Shown piece after piece: positions 54,397-64,000 of a DNA stretch of 64,000 nt. Location: contig NZ_QUOQ01000008.1 of the NCBI RefSeq assembly GCF_003704105.1, positions 62,001 to 126,000 on the forward strand. Reading direction: 5' to 3'. The notes beneath the pieces were generated by a model that saw nothing but the letters and a program-made list of their open reading frames with translations, ran no database searches and was not told the DNA's origin. Origin of the DNA: Brevundimonas lutea (GTDB lineage: Bacteria; Pseudomonadota; Alphaproteobacteria; Caulobacterales; Caulobacteraceae). The translations under genes were made by a program, and so were the position numbers. The first letter of the stretch is position 1. Every line of letters begins with the position of its first letter.

Positions 54397-54426
54397 CTTA
54401 AATCGGCGTCATGACCTCGATTTAAG
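54397..54426. promoter_or_regulatory. Perfect 9-bp inverted repeat (operator-like) upstream of the DUF2807 gene
   Basis: CTTAAATCG (54397-54405) and CGATTTAAG (54418-54426) are exact reverse complements around a 12-bp spacer that itself has TCATGA at its centre. The AT-rich arms stand out in this GC-rich sequence. There is no T-run, so it is more likely a protein-binding site than a terminator. It lies 71 bp upstream of the DUF2807 gene start. One arm recurs at 9823-9831. Confidence 0.6.
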
Positions 54427-54497
54427 CTGACCCGGGCGCATCCGGACGACACCCTGACGGCCTCAGACTTTATGACGCCACAGGGAAGGACGCCGTC

Positions 54498-55397
54498 ATG
54501 ACCATCGCCCGTTCGCTCGCCATCGCCGCCGTCGCCATCGCGCCGTTGCTGGCCGCCGCCGCGCCCGCCATGGCGCAGGAGGTGCGGATCAAGGACGCCG
54601 TGGCCCGCGTGGTGGTGATCCCGGAGGAACGCTCCGACATCGGCGTCGAGATTGAGCGCGGCTCGGCCGACCTGCCCGCGTTGCAGATGCGGCGGGTCGG
54701 GTCGAACGTGGAGATTCGCGGCGGTCTCAGGTCGCGGGGCTTCTTCGGCGGCGGCGACGGCCATTTCCGCAACTGCCGCGCCGGACCAGCCGACGCTCGC
54801 CAGCCGGGGGAGGGCGCCTCGGTCGAGGTGCGCAACATCGGCCGGGTGAACCTGGAAGACGCGCCGTTGATCGTCTTGCGGACTCCGCGGGACGTCGAGG
54901 TATCGATCGGCGGTGCGGTCTGGGGTTCGGTCGGACGGGGCGCCAGCTCGGTCGATGTCGGGAACGCCGGCTGCGGCGGCTGGACCATCGCCAATGTGGA
55001 TGGGCCCGTGTCGCTGGGTGTGGCCGGGTCAGGGCCGTCGCGTATCGGAACCAGCCGCTCGTTGGACGTCAGTGTCGCGGGTTCAGGCGATGTCGCCGCC
55101 GCGCCGACTGGTGATCTGGAGGTTTCCATCGCTGGATCGGGCGATGTCACAGTGGTGCAGGCCTCGGGCGACATCGAGGTATCCATCGCCGGGTCGGGTG
55201 ATGTGCATGTGCTGGGCGGCGCTTCAGGGGACCTGGATGTCTCCATCGTCGGCTCCGGCAATGTCGATCACGGGGGCGAGGTTCGGGATATATCGGGCTC
55301 TTTCGCCGGGTCCGGCGACGTTCGGGTGGCGCGGGCCACCGGTTCGGTCGAGCGCTCGGCCGTGGGGTCGGGCACCATCAGGGTCGGCGAGAACTGA
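54498..55397 (+). CDS. Secreted DUF2807 (head GIN-type) beta-helix protein
   Basis: A 299-residue protein with a signal peptide (MTIARSLAIAAVAIAPLLAAAAPAMAQ). The first half (VRIKDAVARVVVIPEERSDIGVEIERGSADLP) and a Gly-rich region (GLRSRGFFGGGDG) precede a regular beta-helix. The repeat is about 20 residues long with SIAGSGDV at each turn (SVAGSGDV, SIAGSGDV, SIVGSGNV, SFAGSGDV, SAVGSGTI). This matches DUF2807 proteins thought to be surface or periplasmic and of unknown role. It is a single gene, and 54397-54426 may be its operator. Confidence 0.9.
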   Translation: MTIARSLAIAAVAIAPLLAAAAPAMAQEVRIKDAVARVVVIPEERSDIGVEIERGSADLPALQMRRVGSNVEIRGGLRSRGFFGGGDGHFRNCRAGPADARQPGEGASVEVRNIGRVNLEDAPLIVLRTPRDVEVSIGGAVWGSVGRGASSVDVGNAGCGGWTIANVDGPVSLGVAGSGPSRIGTSRSLDVSVAGSGDVAAAPTGDLEVSIAGSGDVTVVQASGDIEVSIAGSGDVHVLGGASGDLDVSIVGSGNVDHGGEVRDISGSFAGSGDVRVARATGSVERSAVGSGTIRVGEN

Positions 55398-55457
55398 TCG
55401 GCGATAAGGTTTAGCGGGGCGGGGCGCAGAAACCCCGCCCTGCCTCAGTTTCGCCGC

Positions 55458-55486
55458 TTGACGAAAACGGAATCGGGCGGCATAAG
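55458..55486 (+). promoter_or_regulatory. Candidate promoter of the S10 ribosomal operon
   Basis: TTGACG (55458-55463), a 17-bp spacer and CATAAG (55481-55486) form a good sigma70-type promoter. A GANTC site (GAATC, 55470-55474) lies in the spacer. Transcription from here gives a leader of roughly 225 nt before rpsJ. The whole gap 55398-55718 holds this promoter, a GC-rich hairpin after the DUF2807 gene (GGCGGGG/CCCCGCC), the leader structures and no gene that I can see. Confidence 0.55.
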
Positions 55487-55582
55487 CGCCCCTCTTGTTG
55501 GACCGGCTGTGCATCGCAAGGTGCAGACGCGGTCCGCAGGAACGACCTAAGTACCTGTTCTTTGCAGCTTCTTGGGATTTAA

Positions 55583-55618
55583 CGGCCTCGCGGGCAGCCG
55601 CAGAGGCCGATCGTTTTT
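55583..55618 (+). terminator. Terminator-like hairpin in the S10 operon leader (possible attenuator)
   Basis: CGGCCTC-GCGG-GCAG-CCGC-A-GAGGCCG (55583-55609) forms an 11-bp stem with one bulged A, followed by ATCG and TTTTT. It lies about 100 nt downstream of the candidate promoter and 100 nt upstream of rpsJ. An upstream arm pair, GGACCG (55500-55505) and CGGTCC (55530-55535), gives a second leader stem. It could be an attenuator of the ribosomal operon. Confidence 0.6.
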
Positions 55619-55718
55619 GCGGACGTGCGTACCCTGAGGGTTTCGACCCGAAGGCCTCCGGTCTTTGAAATGGTTCACAGGGACGCGGTCCTCCGACCGC
55701 TTGGGATTTACGACCGAT

Positions 55719-56024
<306 letters not shown>

Positions 56025-56044
56025 AGAAGAGAAGGCGGGATCCG

Positions 56045-56797
56045 ATGCGCAAAGACGCGCGACGAACGGGCGTGATCGCCAAGAAGCTGGGAATGACGCG
56101 GATCTTCGCTGAAGATGGCGCGCATGTCCCGGTGACGGTTCTGGAGCTGGACGGCTGCCAGGTCGTTGGCCAACGCACTCAGGAGCGGGACGGCTATGTC
56201 GCCCTGCAGCTGGGCGCCGGCGCCAAGAAGGCCAAGCGCACCAACAACGCTCAGAAGGCCGTCTTCGCCAAGGCCGAGGTCGAGCCGAAGCATTATGTGG
56301 CCGAGTTCCGGGTGGCCGAGGACGCGCTCCTCGACATCGGCGCCGAGCTGTCGGCCGACCACTTCGTGGCCGGTCAGAAGGTCGACGTTCAGGGCCTGAC
56401 CATCGGCAAGGGCTTCGCCGGCGCCATGAAGCGCTGGAACTTCGGCGGCCTGCGCGCGACGCACGGCGTGTCGGTGTCGCACCGCTCGCACGGGTCGACG
56501 GGTAACCGTCAGGACCCGGGTCGTACGTTCCCGGGCAAGAAGATGGCCGGTCATCTGGGTCAGGAAACTGTCACCCAGCAGAACCTGACCATCGTGCGCG
56601 TCGACGCCGAGCGCGGCCTGATCATGATCAAGGGCGCGGTCCCCGGCCACGACGGCAGCTATCTGAAAATCCGCGACGCGGTGAAGAAGTCGGCCGCCGA
56701 CCTGCCGTATCCGGGCTCGATCAAGGGCGGCAAGTCCGCTCCGGCCGAAGCCGAGGCGCCCGCCGCCGAAGCCGCCGCCGAAGGGGGTGAAGCCTGA
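56045..56797 (+). CDS. rplC: 50S ribosomal protein L3
   Basis: A 250-residue L3, start [21 protein letters not shown]. The loop that reaches the peptidyl-transferase centre is clear ([20 protein letters not shown]), including the Gln that PrmB-type enzymes methylate. The C-terminus carries an extra acidic Ala/Glu tail ([16 protein letters not shown]), which makes it longer than the E. coli protein. GAGAAGG precedes the ATG. Its stop shares one base with the rplD start. Confidence 0.98.
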   Translation: MRKDARRTGVIAKKLGMTRIFAEDGAHVPVTVLELDGCQVVGQRTQERDGYVALQLGAGAKKAKRTNNAQKAVFAKAEVEPKHYVAEFRVAEDALLDIGAELSADHFVAGQKVDVQGLTIGKGFAGAMKRWNFGGLRATHGVSVSHRSHGSTGNRQDPGRTFPGKKMAGHLGQETVTQQNLTIVRVDAERGLIMIKGAVPGHDGSYLKIRDAVKKSAADLPYPGSIKGGKSAPAEAEAPAAEAAAEGGEA

Positions 56798-57435
56798 TGA
56801 AACTTTCCGTCACCAAACTGGACGGCAAGGCCGCCGGCGACATCGAGCTGTCGGACGCCGTGTTCGGGATCGACGAGATCCGCGGCGACATCCTGGCCCG
56901 CGTCGTCAATTGGCAGCTGGCCAAGCGCCGCGCCGGCACGCACAAGGTCCAGACCCGGAACGAGAATTCTCGCACCGGCAAGAAGATGTACAAGCAGAAG
57001 GGCACCGGCGGCGCCCGTCACGGCTCGCGTCGTGCGCCCCAGTTCGTCGGCGGTTCGCGCGCCTTCGGCCCGGTGGTCCGCTCGCACGCCCACAGCCTGC
57101 CCAAGAAGGTCCGCGCCCTGGGCCTGCGCCACGCCCTGAGCTCCAAGGTCAAGGCCGGCGAGCTGATCGTGGTCGACAGCCTGTCGATCAAGGACGCCAA
57201 GACTTCGGCCCTGCGCGCCCAGTTCGGCAAGCTGGGCTGGGACAAGGTCCTGATCATCGCGGGTCCGGAAGTGGACGCCGGCTTCGGCATGGCGGCCCGC
57301 AACATCCCGCACGTGGACGTGCTGCCGAACGCCGGCCTGAACGTCTATGACGTGCTGCGCTCGGGCAAGCTGGTGCTGACCAAGGCCGCCGTCGAGGCGA
57401 TCGAGGCGCGCTTCTCTGAGAAGGAGGCCGCGTGA
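56797..57435 (+). CDS. rplD: 50S ribosomal protein L4
   Basis: A 212-residue L4, start [18 protein letters not shown]. The extended loop that lines the exit tunnel ([21 protein letters not shown]) is intact. In gammaproteobacteria L4 represses the S10 operon through its leader; whether it does so here with the 55583-55618 hairpin is unknown. Its start and stop each share one base with the neighbouring genes, indicating coupled translation. Confidence 0.98.
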   Translation: MKLSVTKLDGKAAGDIELSDAVFGIDEIRGDILARVVNWQLAKRRAGTHKVQTRNENSRTGKKMYKQKGTGGARHGSRRAPQFVGGSRAFGPVVRSHAHSLPKKVRALGLRHALSSKVKAGELIVVDSLSIKDAKTSALRAQFGKLGWDKVLIIAGPEVDAGFGMAARNIPHVDVLPNAGLNVYDVLRSGKLVLTKAAVEAIEARFSEKEAA

Positions 57436-57737
57436 TGGCTGTCCAGCCGAACGTTCGTCACTACGACACCATCCTGGCTCCGGTGATCACCGAGAAGTCG
57501 ACCGTGCTCTCCGAGCAGAACAAGGTCGTCTTCCGCGTTGCCGACAACGCGACCAAGGATGAAATCGCCGCCGCCGTCGAAGCGCTGTTCAAGGTCAATG
57601 TCACCAAGGTCAACACCCTGGTGCAGAAGGGCAAGACCAAGCGCTTCCGGGGCATCATGGGTCGCCGCGTCGACATCAAGAAAGCGATCGTGACGCTGGC
57701 TGAAGGCCAGTCGATCGACGTCACCACGGGGCTCTGA
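57435..57737 (+). CDS. rplW: 50S ribosomal protein L23
   Basis: A 100-residue L23, the exit-tunnel docking site for trigger factor and SRP. I choose ATG 57435, with AAGGAGG 7 nt upstream, over the GTG one codon earlier. Conserved [36 protein letters not shown] and [22 protein letters not shown] are visible. Confidence 0.97.
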   Translation: MAVQPNVRHYDTILAPVITEKSTVLSEQNKVVFRVADNATKDEIAAAVEALFKVNVTKVNTLVQKGKTKRFRGIMGRRVDIKKAIVTLAEGQSIDVTTGL

Positions 57738-57741
57738 TCCG

Positions 57742-58578
57742 ATGGCTCTGAAGACATTCAATCCGACGTCGCCGGGCCGCCGCGCCCTGGTGCTGGTCGA
57801 CCGCTCCGAGCTGCACAAGGGCCGCCCGGAGAAGTCGCTGACCGAAGGCCTGACCAAGTCGGGCGGTCGTGGTCAGGGCGGTCGCATCGCCGTCCGCTTC
57901 CGCGGTGGCGGCGCCAAGACGCTGTACCGCAAGATCGACTTCAAGCGTAAGAAGTTCGACTCGGTCGGCACCGTCGAGCGTCTGGAATACGATCCGAACC
58001 GCACCGCCTTCATCGCCCTGGTGACCTATGCCGACGGCGAGAAGACCTACATCATCGCGCCGCAGCGCCTGAAGGCCGGGGACACCATCGTCGCCGGCGA
58101 GAAGGTGGACGTGAAGCCGGGTAACGCCATGCCCCTGCGCTCGATGCCGGTCGGCACGATCATCCACAACATCGAGATGAAGCCGGGCAAGGGCGCCCAG
58201 CTGGCCCGTTCGGCCGGCGCCTACGCCCAGCTGGTCGGCCGCGATCAGGGCTATGCCCAGATCCGTCTCGGCTCGGGCGAGCTGCGCATGGTTCTGGACG
58301 GCTGCATGGCCACGGTGGGCGCGGTGTCGAACCCCGACCACATGAACCAGAACCTCGGCAAGGCCGGCCGCAAGCGTCACATGGGCTTCCGCCCGCACGT
58401 CCGCGGCGTGGCCATGAACCCGATCGACCACCCGCACGGTGGTGGTGAAGGCCGCACCTCCGGTGGCCGGACCCCGGTCACCCCGTGGGGCAAGGACACC
58501 AAGGGCGCTCGTACCCGCAAGAACAAGGCGACGGACAAGTTCATCATCCGCAGCCGCCACACCAAGAAGGCTCGCTAA
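57742..58578 (+). CDS. rplB: 50S ribosomal protein L2
   Basis: A 278-residue L2, start [17 protein letters not shown]. The near-invariant [21 protein letters not shown] region, and the C-terminal [27 protein letters not shown] with the His essential for peptidyl transfer, are intact. The length is typical. It starts 4 bp after the rplW stop. Confidence 0.98.
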   Translation: MALKTFNPTSPGRRALVLVDRSELHKGRPEKSLTEGLTKSGGRGQGGRIAVRFRGGGAKTLYRKIDFKRKKFDSVGTVERLEYDPNRTAFIALVTYADGEKTYIIAPQRLKAGDTIVAGEKVDVKPGNAMPLRSMPVGTIIHNIEMKPGKGAQLARSAGAYAQLVGRDQGYAQIRLGSGELRMVLDGCMATVGAVSNPDHMNQNLGKAGRKRHMGFRPHVRGVAMNPIDHPHGGGEGRTSGGRTPVTPWGKDTKGARTRKNKATDKFIIRSRHTKKAR

Positions 58579-58581
58579 CCG

Positions 58582-58860
58582 ATGGCCCGCTCCTCCTGGA
58601 AAGGCCCGTTCGTCGACGGGTATCTGCTCAAGAAGGCCGACGCCGTTCAGGCGTCGGGCCGCAAGGACGTGATCAAGACCTGGTCGCGCCGCTCCACCAT
58701 CCTGCCGCAGTTCGTCGGCCTGACCTTTGGCGTCCACAACGGCCAGAAGCATGTGCCGGTGATGGTCAACGAGGACATGGTCGGCATGAAGTTCGGCGAG
58801 TTCGCCCCGACCCGGAACTTCCCGGGTCACGCGGCGGACAAGAAGGCCAAGAGGAAGTAA
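58582..58860 (+). CDS. rpsS: 30S ribosomal protein S19
   Basis: A 92-residue S19, start [18 protein letters not shown]. It has [28 protein letters not shown] and [22 protein letters not shown], all as expected. It starts 3 bp after the rplB stop. Confidence 0.98.
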   Translation: MARSSWKGPFVDGYLLKKADAVQASGRKDVIKTWSRRSTILPQFVGLTFGVHNGQKHVPVMVNEDMVGMKFGEFAPTRNFPGHAADKKAKRK

Positions 58861-58864
58861 GCCG

Positions 58865-59245
58865 ATGGCCCAGTCCAAGAACGAGCGTCGGGTCGCCCCG
58901 ACCGAGGCCCGCGCCAAGCTGGTCAATGTGCGCATCAGCCCCCAGAAGCTGAACCTGGTCGCCGCCTCGATCCGCGGCATGCCGGTGCAGAAGGCGCTGA
59001 ACGAGCTGGAATTCAGCCGCAAGCGCATCGCCACCGACGTGCGCAAGGTCCTCTATTCGGCCGTCTCGAACGCCGAGAACAACCACAACCTCGACATCGA
59101 CAACCTGGTCGTGGCCGAGGCCTTCGTGGGCAAGAACCTGGTGATGAAGCGTTTCGCGAGCCGCGCTCGTGGTCGCTCGTCGCGCATCCTGAAACCGTTC
59201 AGCGAGATCACCATCGTGGTCCGTGAAGCCGGCGAGGCCGCCTGA
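58865..59245 (+). CDS. rplV: 50S ribosomal protein L22
   Basis: A 126-residue L22, start [19 protein letters not shown]. It has [30 protein letters not shown] and the tunnel-lining hairpin around [24 protein letters not shown]. Its stop shares one base with the rpsC start (TGATG), so the two are coupled. Confidence 0.98.
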   Translation: MAQSKNERRVAPTEARAKLVNVRISPQKLNLVAASIRGMPVQKALNELEFSRKRIATDVRKVLYSAVSNAENNHNLDIDNLVVAEAFVGKNLVMKRFASRARGRSSRILKPFSEITIVVREAGEAA

Positions 59246-60000
59246 TGGGTCAGAAAATCAATCCGGTCGGGTTCCGCCTCGGCGTCAACCGCACGTGGGA
59301 CAGCCGCTGGTACGCCGGCGGCAACGACTACGCCCGCCTGCTGCACCAGGACCTGAAGCTCCGCGAGATGCTGAAGGAGCGCCTGTCGGGCGCCGGCGTC
59401 AGCCGCATCATCATCGAGCGTCCGCACAAGAAGTGCCGCGTGACGATCTACGCCGCCCGCCCGGGTGTCGTGATCGGCAAGAAGGGCGCCGACATCGAGA
59501 AGCTGCGCAAGGACATCGCGGCCCAGACCGAAGGCGAGGTTCACCTGAACATCGTCGAGGTCCGCAAGCCCGAGACCGACGCTCAGCTGATCGCCGAGAA
59601 CATCGCCCAGCAGCTGGAGCGCCGGATCGCCTTCCGCCGCGCCATGAAGCGCGCCATGCAGTCGGCCATCCGCCTGGGCGCCAAGGGTGTCCGGATCAAC
59701 GTGTCGGGTCGCCTGGGCGGCGCCGAAATCGCGCGGATGGAGTGGTATCGCGAAGGCCGTGTGCCGCTGCACACCCTGCGCGCCGACATCGACTTCGGCT
59801 TCATCGAGGCCAAGACGACCTACGGAATCATCGGCGTGAAGGTCTGGGTGTTCAAGGGTGAAGTGCTGGAGCACGACCCGATGGCCCAGGACAAGCGCTG
59901 GGCCCAGGAAGCCTCGGGCCCGTCGTCGAACGAAGGCCGCGGTCCGCGCGGCGACCGGGGCGATCGCGGTCCGCGTCGCGATCGGGGACGTGAGAGCTAA
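59245..60000 (+). CDS. rpsC: 30S ribosomal protein S3
   Basis: A 251-residue S3, start [22 protein letters not shown]. The KH domain ([17 protein letters not shown]) and the RNA-helicase-like surface ([31 protein letters not shown]) are intact. The C-terminus is extended by a Gly/Arg/Asp-rich tail ([17 protein letters not shown]), a common lineage feature. Confidence 0.98.
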   Translation: MGQKINPVGFRLGVNRTWDSRWYAGGNDYARLLHQDLKLREMLKERLSGAGVSRIIIERPHKKCRVTIYAARPGVVIGKKGADIEKLRKDIAAQTEGEVHLNIVEVRKPETDAQLIAENIAQQLERRIAFRRAMKRAMQSAIRLGAKGVRINVSGRLGGAEIARMEWYREGRVPLHTLRADIDFGFIEAKTTYGIIGVKVWVFKGEVLEHDPMAQDKRWAQEASGPSSNEGRGPRGDRGDRGPRRDRGRES

Positions 60001-60003
60001 GTC

Positions 60004-60444
60004 ATGCTGCAACCGAAGAAGACCAAATACCGCAAGGCCTTCAAGGGCCGCATCCACGGTTCCGCCAAAGGCGGTTTCTCGCTCAACTTCGGCTCGTACG
60101 GGCTGAAGACGGTCGAGCCGGAACGCATCACCGCGCGTCAGATCGAAGCGGCCCGCCGCGCGATCACCCGCCAGATGAAGCGTCAGGGCCGGGTGTGGAT
60201 CCGCGTGTTCCCCGACCTGCCGGTCACCGGCAAGCCGGCGGAAGTCCGCATGGGCAAGGGCAAGGGCGCCGTCGACTACTGGGCCGCGCGCTGCCACCCG
60301 GGCCGCATCCTGTTCGAAATCGACGGCGTGCCGGACGACGTGGCCCGCGAGGCTCTTCGCCTCGGCGCCGCCAAGCTGCCGGTCCGCACCAAGGTGGTCA
60401 CCCGCCTGGACGCCGGCATCGCCCATGTGGAGCACGCGGCATGA
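60004..60444 (+). CDS. rplP: 50S ribosomal protein L16
   Basis: A 146-residue L16, start [19 protein letters not shown]. It has [45 protein letters not shown] and a C-terminal [14 protein letters not shown]. It is needed for the A-site finger region of the 50S. The stop overlaps the rpmC start by 4 nt (ATGA). Confidence 0.98.
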   Translation: MLQPKKTKYRKAFKGRIHGSAKGGFSLNFGSYGLKTVEPERITARQIEAARRAITRQMKRQGRVWIRVFPDLPVTGKPAEVRMGKGKGAVDYWAARCHPGRILFEIDGVPDDVAREALRLGAAKLPVRTKVVTRLDAGIAHVEHAA

Positions 60445-60641
60445 CCAAGATCGCCGACTTCCGGAGCCTGACCTCCGACCAGCTGTCCGACGAGCTGCTG
60501 AAGCTCAAGAAGGAGCAGTTCAACCTGCGCTTCCAGGCCGCCACCGGCCAGATGGAAAAGACCCACCGGGTCTCGGAAGTGCGCAAGGACATCGCCCGCC
60601 TCTCGACGCTTCTGCGCGAGAAGCGTTCGACCGCCGCGTAA
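60441..60641 (+). CDS. rpmC: 50S ribosomal protein L29
   Basis: A 66-residue L29, start [19 protein letters not shown]. It has [37 protein letters not shown]. The ATG at 60441 is fixed by the ATGA overlap with rplP; the open frame runs on upstream inside rplP and that part is not used. Confidence 0.97.
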   Translation: MTKIADFRSLTSDQLSDELLKLKKEQFNLRFQAATGQMEKTHRVSEVRKDIARLSTLLREKRSTAA

Positions 60642-60651
60642 GGAAACGAAA

Positions 60652-60906
60652 ATGCCGAAGCGAATTCTCGAAGGCGTGGTCGTCTCCGACAAGGGCGACA
60701 AGACCGTTGTCGTCAAGGTCGAGCGCACCCTGCTGCACCCGGTCCTCAAGAAGACCGTGCGCCTGTCCAAGAAGTATCACGCTCACGACGAAGCCAACGC
60801 CTACAAAGAAGGCGAAGTCGCCCGCATCGTCGAGTGCGCCCCCAAGTCCAAGCTGAAGCGCTGGGAAGTCCTGTCCAAGGACTCCGCGGCCGCCTCGGCC
60901 TCTTAA
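60652..60906 (+). CDS. rpsQ: 30S ribosomal protein S17
   Basis: An 84-residue S17, start [23 protein letters not shown]. An OB-fold with [22 protein letters not shown] and [15 protein letters not shown] is present. AAGGAA precedes the ATG. It starts 10 bp after rpmC. Confidence 0.97.
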   Translation: MPKRILEGVVVSDKGDKTVVVKVERTLLHPVLKKTVRLSKKYHAHDEANAYKEGEVARIVECAPKSKLKRWEVLSKDSAAASAS

Positions 60907-60924
60907 TCGGAAGGATCGGATCCT

Positions 60925-61293
60925 ATGATCCAGATGCAAACTAACCTGGAGGTGGCCGACAATTCGGGCGCTCGCCGGGTCATGTGCATCAAGGTGTTGG
61001 GCGGCTCCAAGCGCCGCTACGCCTCGGTGGGCGACACGATCGTCGTGTCCGTCAAGGAAGCCATCCCGCGCGGTCGCGTGAAGAAGGGCGAGGTGCTGCG
61101 CGCCGTCGTCGTTCGCACCGCCAAGGACATCCAGCGCAAGGATGGCTCGGTCATCCGCTTCGACAAGTCGGCGGCCGTGATCGTCAACAAGTCGAACGAG
61201 CCCATCGGCACGCGCATCTTCGGCCCGGTTCCGCGCGAGCTGCGCGCCAAGAACCACATGAAGATCATCTCGCTCGCGCCGGAGGTGCTGTAA
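60925..61293 (+). CDS. rplN: 50S ribosomal protein L14
   Basis: A 122-residue L14, start [23 protein letters not shown]. It has [36 protein letters not shown] [14 protein letters not shown] and [24 protein letters not shown]. The length is exactly usual. The stop shares its last base with the rplX start. Confidence 0.98.
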   Translation: MIQMQTNLEVADNSGARRVMCIKVLGGSKRRYASVGDTIVVSVKEAIPRGRVKKGEVLRAVVVRTAKDIQRKDGSVIRFDKSAAVIVNKSNEPIGTRIFGPVPRELRAKNHMKIISLAPEVL

Positions 61294-61607
61294 TGGCCGC
61301 GAAGATCAAGAAGGGCGACAACGTCGTTGTCCTGACCGGCAAGGACAAGGGCCGCACCGGCCAGGTCACGCGCGTGCTGCCGGCCGAGGGCCGCGTGGTG
61401 GTGCAGGGCGTCAACATGGTCCAGCGCCACACCCGTCCCTCCCAGGGTGATCCCCAGGGCGGCATCAAGAACAAGGAAGCGTCGCTTCACCTGTCGAACG
61501 TCGCCATCGCCGACGCCAACGGCAAGCCGACCCGCGTCGGCTTCCGCGTCGACGACGGCAAGAAGGTGCGCTTCGCCAAGACCACGGGAGACGCCATCAA
61601 TGGCTGA
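61293..61607 (+). CDS. rplX: 50S ribosomal protein L24
   Basis: A 104-residue L24, start [21 protein letters not shown]. The KOW motif and [35 protein letters not shown] are clear. The ATG at 61293 is fixed by the overlap with the rplN stop. Its own 3' end overlaps rplE by 8 nt. Confidence 0.97.
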   Translation: MAAKIKKGDNVVVLTGKDKGRTGQVTRVLPAEGRVVVQGVNMVQRHTRPSQGDPQGGIKNKEASLHLSNVAIADANGKPTRVGFRVDDGKKVRFAKTTGDAING

Positions 61608-62160
61608 GGCCCAATACACCCCCCGGCTGAAGTCCGAGTATCAAGCGCGCATCCGCGCCGCGATGAAGGACAAGTTCGGCTATTCGAACGAGATGCAGAT
61701 CCCCAAGCTGGACAAGATCGTCCTGAACATGGGCATCGGTGAAGCCGTGGCCGACTCCAAGAAGGCGACCGCAGCCCTCAAGGACCTGACCCAGATCGCC
61801 GGCCAGAAGGCCGTGCCGACCAAGGCCCGCAACTCCATCGCCGGCTTCAAGCTGCGCGAGGGAATGATCATCGGCGGCAAGGTCACCCTGCGCGGCGACC
61901 GGATGTACGAGTTCCTGGATCGGTTCATCACCATCGCGCTGCCGCGGGTGAAGGACTTCCGGGGCCTGAAGGGCACCTCGTTCGACGGTCGCGGCAACTA
62001 CGCCACCGGTCTGAAGGAGCACATCGTGTTCCCCGAGATCAACTACGACCAGATTGACCAGATGTGGGGCATGGACATCATTGTCTGCACCACGGCCAAG
62101 ACCGATGAGGAAGCCAAGGCTCTCCTCACCGAGTTCAAGTTCCCGTTCGTGACGAACTGA
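61600..62160 (+). CDS. rplE: 50S ribosomal protein L5
   Basis: A 186-residue L5, start [18 protein letters not shown]. It has [67 protein letters not shown] and [15 protein letters not shown]. It binds 5S rRNA. The ATG at 61600 lies inside the rplX end (8-nt overlap). Confidence 0.98.
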   Translation: MAEAQYTPRLKSEYQARIRAAMKDKFGYSNEMQIPKLDKIVLNMGIGEAVADSKKATAALKDLTQIAGQKAVPTKARNSIAGFKLREGMIIGGKVTLRGDRMYEFLDRFITIALPRVKDFRGLKGTSFDGRGNYATGLKEHIVFPEINYDQIDQMWGMDIIVCTTAKTDEEAKALLTEFKFPFVTN

Positions 62161-62179
62161 GCGGGAAGGAAAGAGCACC

Positions 62180-62485
62180 ATGGCTAAGAAGTCCGCCGTA
62201 AACCGCAACGAACGCGTCAAGAAGCTGGTCGCCCAGTACGCCGAAAAGCGCGCCGCGCTGAAGGCCACCGCCAATGACGAGAGCCTGCCGCTGGAAGAGC
62301 GTTTCGCCGCTCGCCTGAAGCTGGCCGAGCTGCCGCGCAACTCCGCGGCCGTTCGTATCCGCAACCGCTGCGAGGTGACGGGCCGTCCGCGCGCCTATTA
62401 CCGCAAGCTGCACATGAGCCGTATCGCCCTTCGCGACCTGGCCTCGCTGGGTCAGATCCCCGGCATGACCAAGTCGAGCTGGTAA
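62180..62485 (+). CDS. rpsN: 30S ribosomal protein S14
   Basis: A 101-residue S14 of the long, zinc-free form. It starts [20 protein letters not shown], ends [35 protein letters not shown], and has no CxxC pairs. GGAAGGAAAGAG precedes the ATG, a strong Shine-Dalgarno. Confidence 0.98.
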   Translation: MAKKSAVNRNERVKKLVAQYAEKRAALKATANDESLPLEERFAARLKLAELPRNSAAVRIRNRCEVTGRPRAYYRKLHMSRIALRDLASLGQIPGMTKSSW

Positions 62486-62500
62486 GGGGAGAAACAGACC

Positions 62501-62899
62501 ATGATGATCAATGATCCCCTGAGCGACATGATCGCTCGCATCAAGAACGCCGCGACCCGCAAGCGTTCCACGGTGCTGACCCCGGCCTCGCGTCTGCGCC
62601 AGCGCGTCCTCGACGTGCTGCAGGACGAAGGCTACATCCGCGGCTACAACCTGGTTCAGAACCCGGGTGAGTTTCCGCAGTTCGAGATCGAGCTCAAGTA
62701 CTTCGACGGCCAGCCGGTCATCGCCGAGATCAGCCGCGTGTCCAAGCCGGGCCGCCGCGTCTATTCGGCCATCTCCGACCTGAAGCCGATCAAGAACGGC
62801 CTGGGTATCTCGATCCTGTCGACGTCCAAGGGCGTCATGTCCGACACCGCGGCCCGCGAGCAAAACGTGGGCGGCGAAGTCCTCTGCAGGGTCTACTGA
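62501..62899 (+). CDS. rpsH: 30S ribosomal protein S8
   Basis: A 132-residue S8, start [18 protein letters not shown]. It has [34 protein letters not shown] and [31 protein letters not shown]. Either of the two adjacent ATGs could start it. In E. coli, S8 represses the spc operon at rplE. Confidence 0.98.
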   Translation: MMINDPLSDMIARIKNAATRKRSTVLTPASRLRQRVLDVLQDEGYIRGYNLVQNPGEFPQFEIELKYFDGQPVIAEISRVSKPGRRVYSAISDLKPIKNGLGISILSTSKGVMSDTAAREQNVGGEVLCRVY

Positions 62900-62900
62900 C

Positions 62901-63434
62901 ATGTCCCGTATCGGCAAGAAGACCATCTCCATCCCGAAGGGCGTCACCCTGACGCTCGACGGCCAGACCGTGACCGTGAAGGGTCCCAAGGGCGAGCGCT
63001 CCTGGACCGTGGCCGAAGAGATCGAGGTCAAGCAGGACGGCGACGAGCTGTCCCTGACCCCGCGTTCGGACACCCAGCGCGCCCGCGCCATGTGGGGTCT
63101 GTCGCGCACCCTGGTCTCCAACATGGTGACCGGCGTGACCGAAGGCTTCGAGCGCACGCTCGAGCTGGTCGGCGTCGGCTATCGCGCGGCGATGAAGGGC
63201 TCCAACCTGTCGCTCCAGCTCGGCTTCTCGCACGAGGTGGACGTCAAGGCTCCGGAAGGCGTCACCTTCGCCACGCCGAAGCAGACCGAGATCAAGATTT
63301 CGGGCAACGACAAGCAGGTCGTGGGCGAGATCGCCGCCAACATCCGCAAGCTGCGTCCGCCGGAGCCCTACAAGGGCAAGGGCGTGCGCTATCAGGGCGA
63401 AACCGTCCGGCGCAAGGAAGGCAAGAAGAAGTAA
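62901..63434 (+). CDS. rplF: 50S ribosomal protein L6
   Basis: A 177-residue L6, start [19 protein letters not shown]. It has [36 protein letters not shown] and the C-terminal [25 protein letters not shown]. The two repeated halves are as usual. It begins 1 bp after the rpsH stop. Confidence 0.98.
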   Translation: MSRIGKKTISIPKGVTLTLDGQTVTVKGPKGERSWTVAEEIEVKQDGDELSLTPRSDTQRARAMWGLSRTLVSNMVTGVTEGFERTLELVGVGYRAAMKGSNLSLQLGFSHEVDVKAPEGVTFATPKQTEIKISGNDKQVVGEIAANIRKLRPPEPYKGKGVRYQGETVRRKEGKKK

Positions 63435-63437
63435 GTC

Positions 63438-63800
63438 ATGGCTCTTTCTCTTCGCGATACCGCCAAGCGTCGCCAGCAGCGCACCCGCAACCGCCTGAAG
63501 GCGGTGGCCAATGGCCGTCTGCGTCTGTCGGTGCACCGCTCGGACAAGAACATCTCGGCCCAGGTGATCGACGATTCCAAGGGGATCACGATCGCGGCCG
63601 CCTCTTCGCTGGAAGGCGAAAAGGGCAAGAAGGGCAAGGGGGCGGATACCGCCGCCGCGGCCCGGATCGGCAAGCTCGTCGCCGAGCGCGCGCTGGAGAA
63701 GGGCGTCACGGACGTCGTCTTCGATCGCGGCTCCTACATCTATCACGGCCGGGTCAAGGCGTTGGCGGAAGCCGCGCGCGAAGCCGGCCTGAACTTCTAA
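63438..63800 (+). CDS. rplR: 50S ribosomal protein L18
   Basis: A 120-residue L18, start [21 protein letters not shown]. It has [59 protein letters not shown]. It binds 5S rRNA together with L5. It begins 3 bp after rplF. Confidence 0.98.
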   Translation: MALSLRDTAKRRQQRTRNRLKAVANGRLRLSVHRSDKNISAQVIDDSKGITIAAASSLEGEKGKKGKGADTAAAARIGKLVAERALEKGVTDVVFDRGSYIYHGRVKALAEAAREAGLNF

Positions 63801-63813
63801 GGGACGAGACGCA

Positions 63814-64000
63814 TGGCGCATCAACCCCAACGCGGCGGCGGCGATCGCAATCGCCGCGATAACCGCAACGCTCCGGCCGCCGACGGTCCCGATTCGGACA
63901 TCGTCGAGAAGCTGGTCCACATCAACCGCGTCGCCGCCACCGTGAAGGGCGGCCGCCGGTTCTCGTTCGCGGCCCTGATGGTCGTCGGCGACGGCAAGGG
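63814..64000 (+). CDS. rpsE: 30S ribosomal protein S5 (5' part)
   Basis: The first 62 codons of S5, cut by the window end. An N-terminal extension ([19 protein letters not shown]) is followed by the S5 start [32 protein letters not shown], the double-stranded RNA-binding-like domain. It continues the spc part of the operon 13 bp after rplR. Confidence 0.97.

Overview
This window looks like chromosomal DNA of an alphaproteobacterium of the Caulobacteraceae, most likely Brevundimonas or a close relative. The grounds are the very high GC content and codon use, a mitochondrial-type complex I accessory subunit (NDUFA12), a TipN-like polarity protein, an FtsZ with a long C-terminal linker, GANTC (CcrM-type) sites in several promoter regions, a large TonB-dependent receptor and the alphaproteobacterial order of ribosomal genes. 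I saw no prophage, insertion sequence or CRISPR array. Almost all of the window is coding.

Layout. 1-5144: end of a Bat-type membrane operon (BatA-like protein, DUF4175-like protein, large membrane protein) linked by 4-nt stop/start overlaps. 5297-8868: AbgT transporter facing acetyl-CoA synthetase. 8942-13175: two tandem secreted pentapeptide-repeat proteins, then a 911-residue protein whose C-terminus is that of a class II ribonucleotide reductase. 13387-18153: NDUFA12, a DUF2155 protein and a TonB-dependent receptor with a strong terminator. 18221-19955: ftsZ, standing alone, with GANTC and CtrA-like signals upstream. 20032-25724: an S41-like protease, a lipoprotein, an orphan C5 cytosine methyltransferase, ExoD, a tiny minus-strand transcription unit with a near-perfect Shine-Dalgarno, and a patatin-like phospholipase with a cyclic-nucleotide-binding domain.

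25790-41361: biotin-dependent carboxylase alpha subunit, queF, pyruvate phosphate dikinase, a structurally odd tRNA-Cys, a 2OG-Fe(II) hydroxylase with folE, hslO, an SDR with a membrane tail, a phosphoserine phosphatase/phosphoglycerate dehydrogenase fusion, proline iminopeptidase, a DUF423 protein and a TipN-like coiled-coil protein. 41483-54388: phospholipase D-like protein facing an EEP nuclease, a LemA-TPM-TPM operon, a hypothetical gene carrying palindromic repeats, a REP-like inverted repeat, folD, a secreted four-repeat protein, DUF805, an L,D-transpeptidase/SGNH/small-protein operon and an acetyltransferase/cupin pair. 54397-55397: a perfect operator-like inverted repeat and a DUF2807 secreted protein.

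55458-64000: the S10-spc ribosomal protein operon (rpsJ through the start of rpsE), with a good sigma70-type promoter and a terminator-like hairpin in its leader.

The items most worth a second look are the tRNA-Cys with C33 and a 13-bp acceptor/T helix, the NrdJ-derived protein that appears to lack the catalytic part, the SerB-SerA fusion, the minus-strand mini-gene at 23731-23922, and the ftsZ promoter region. Comparisons with families and other organisms are from memory of their motifs; no database search was run.
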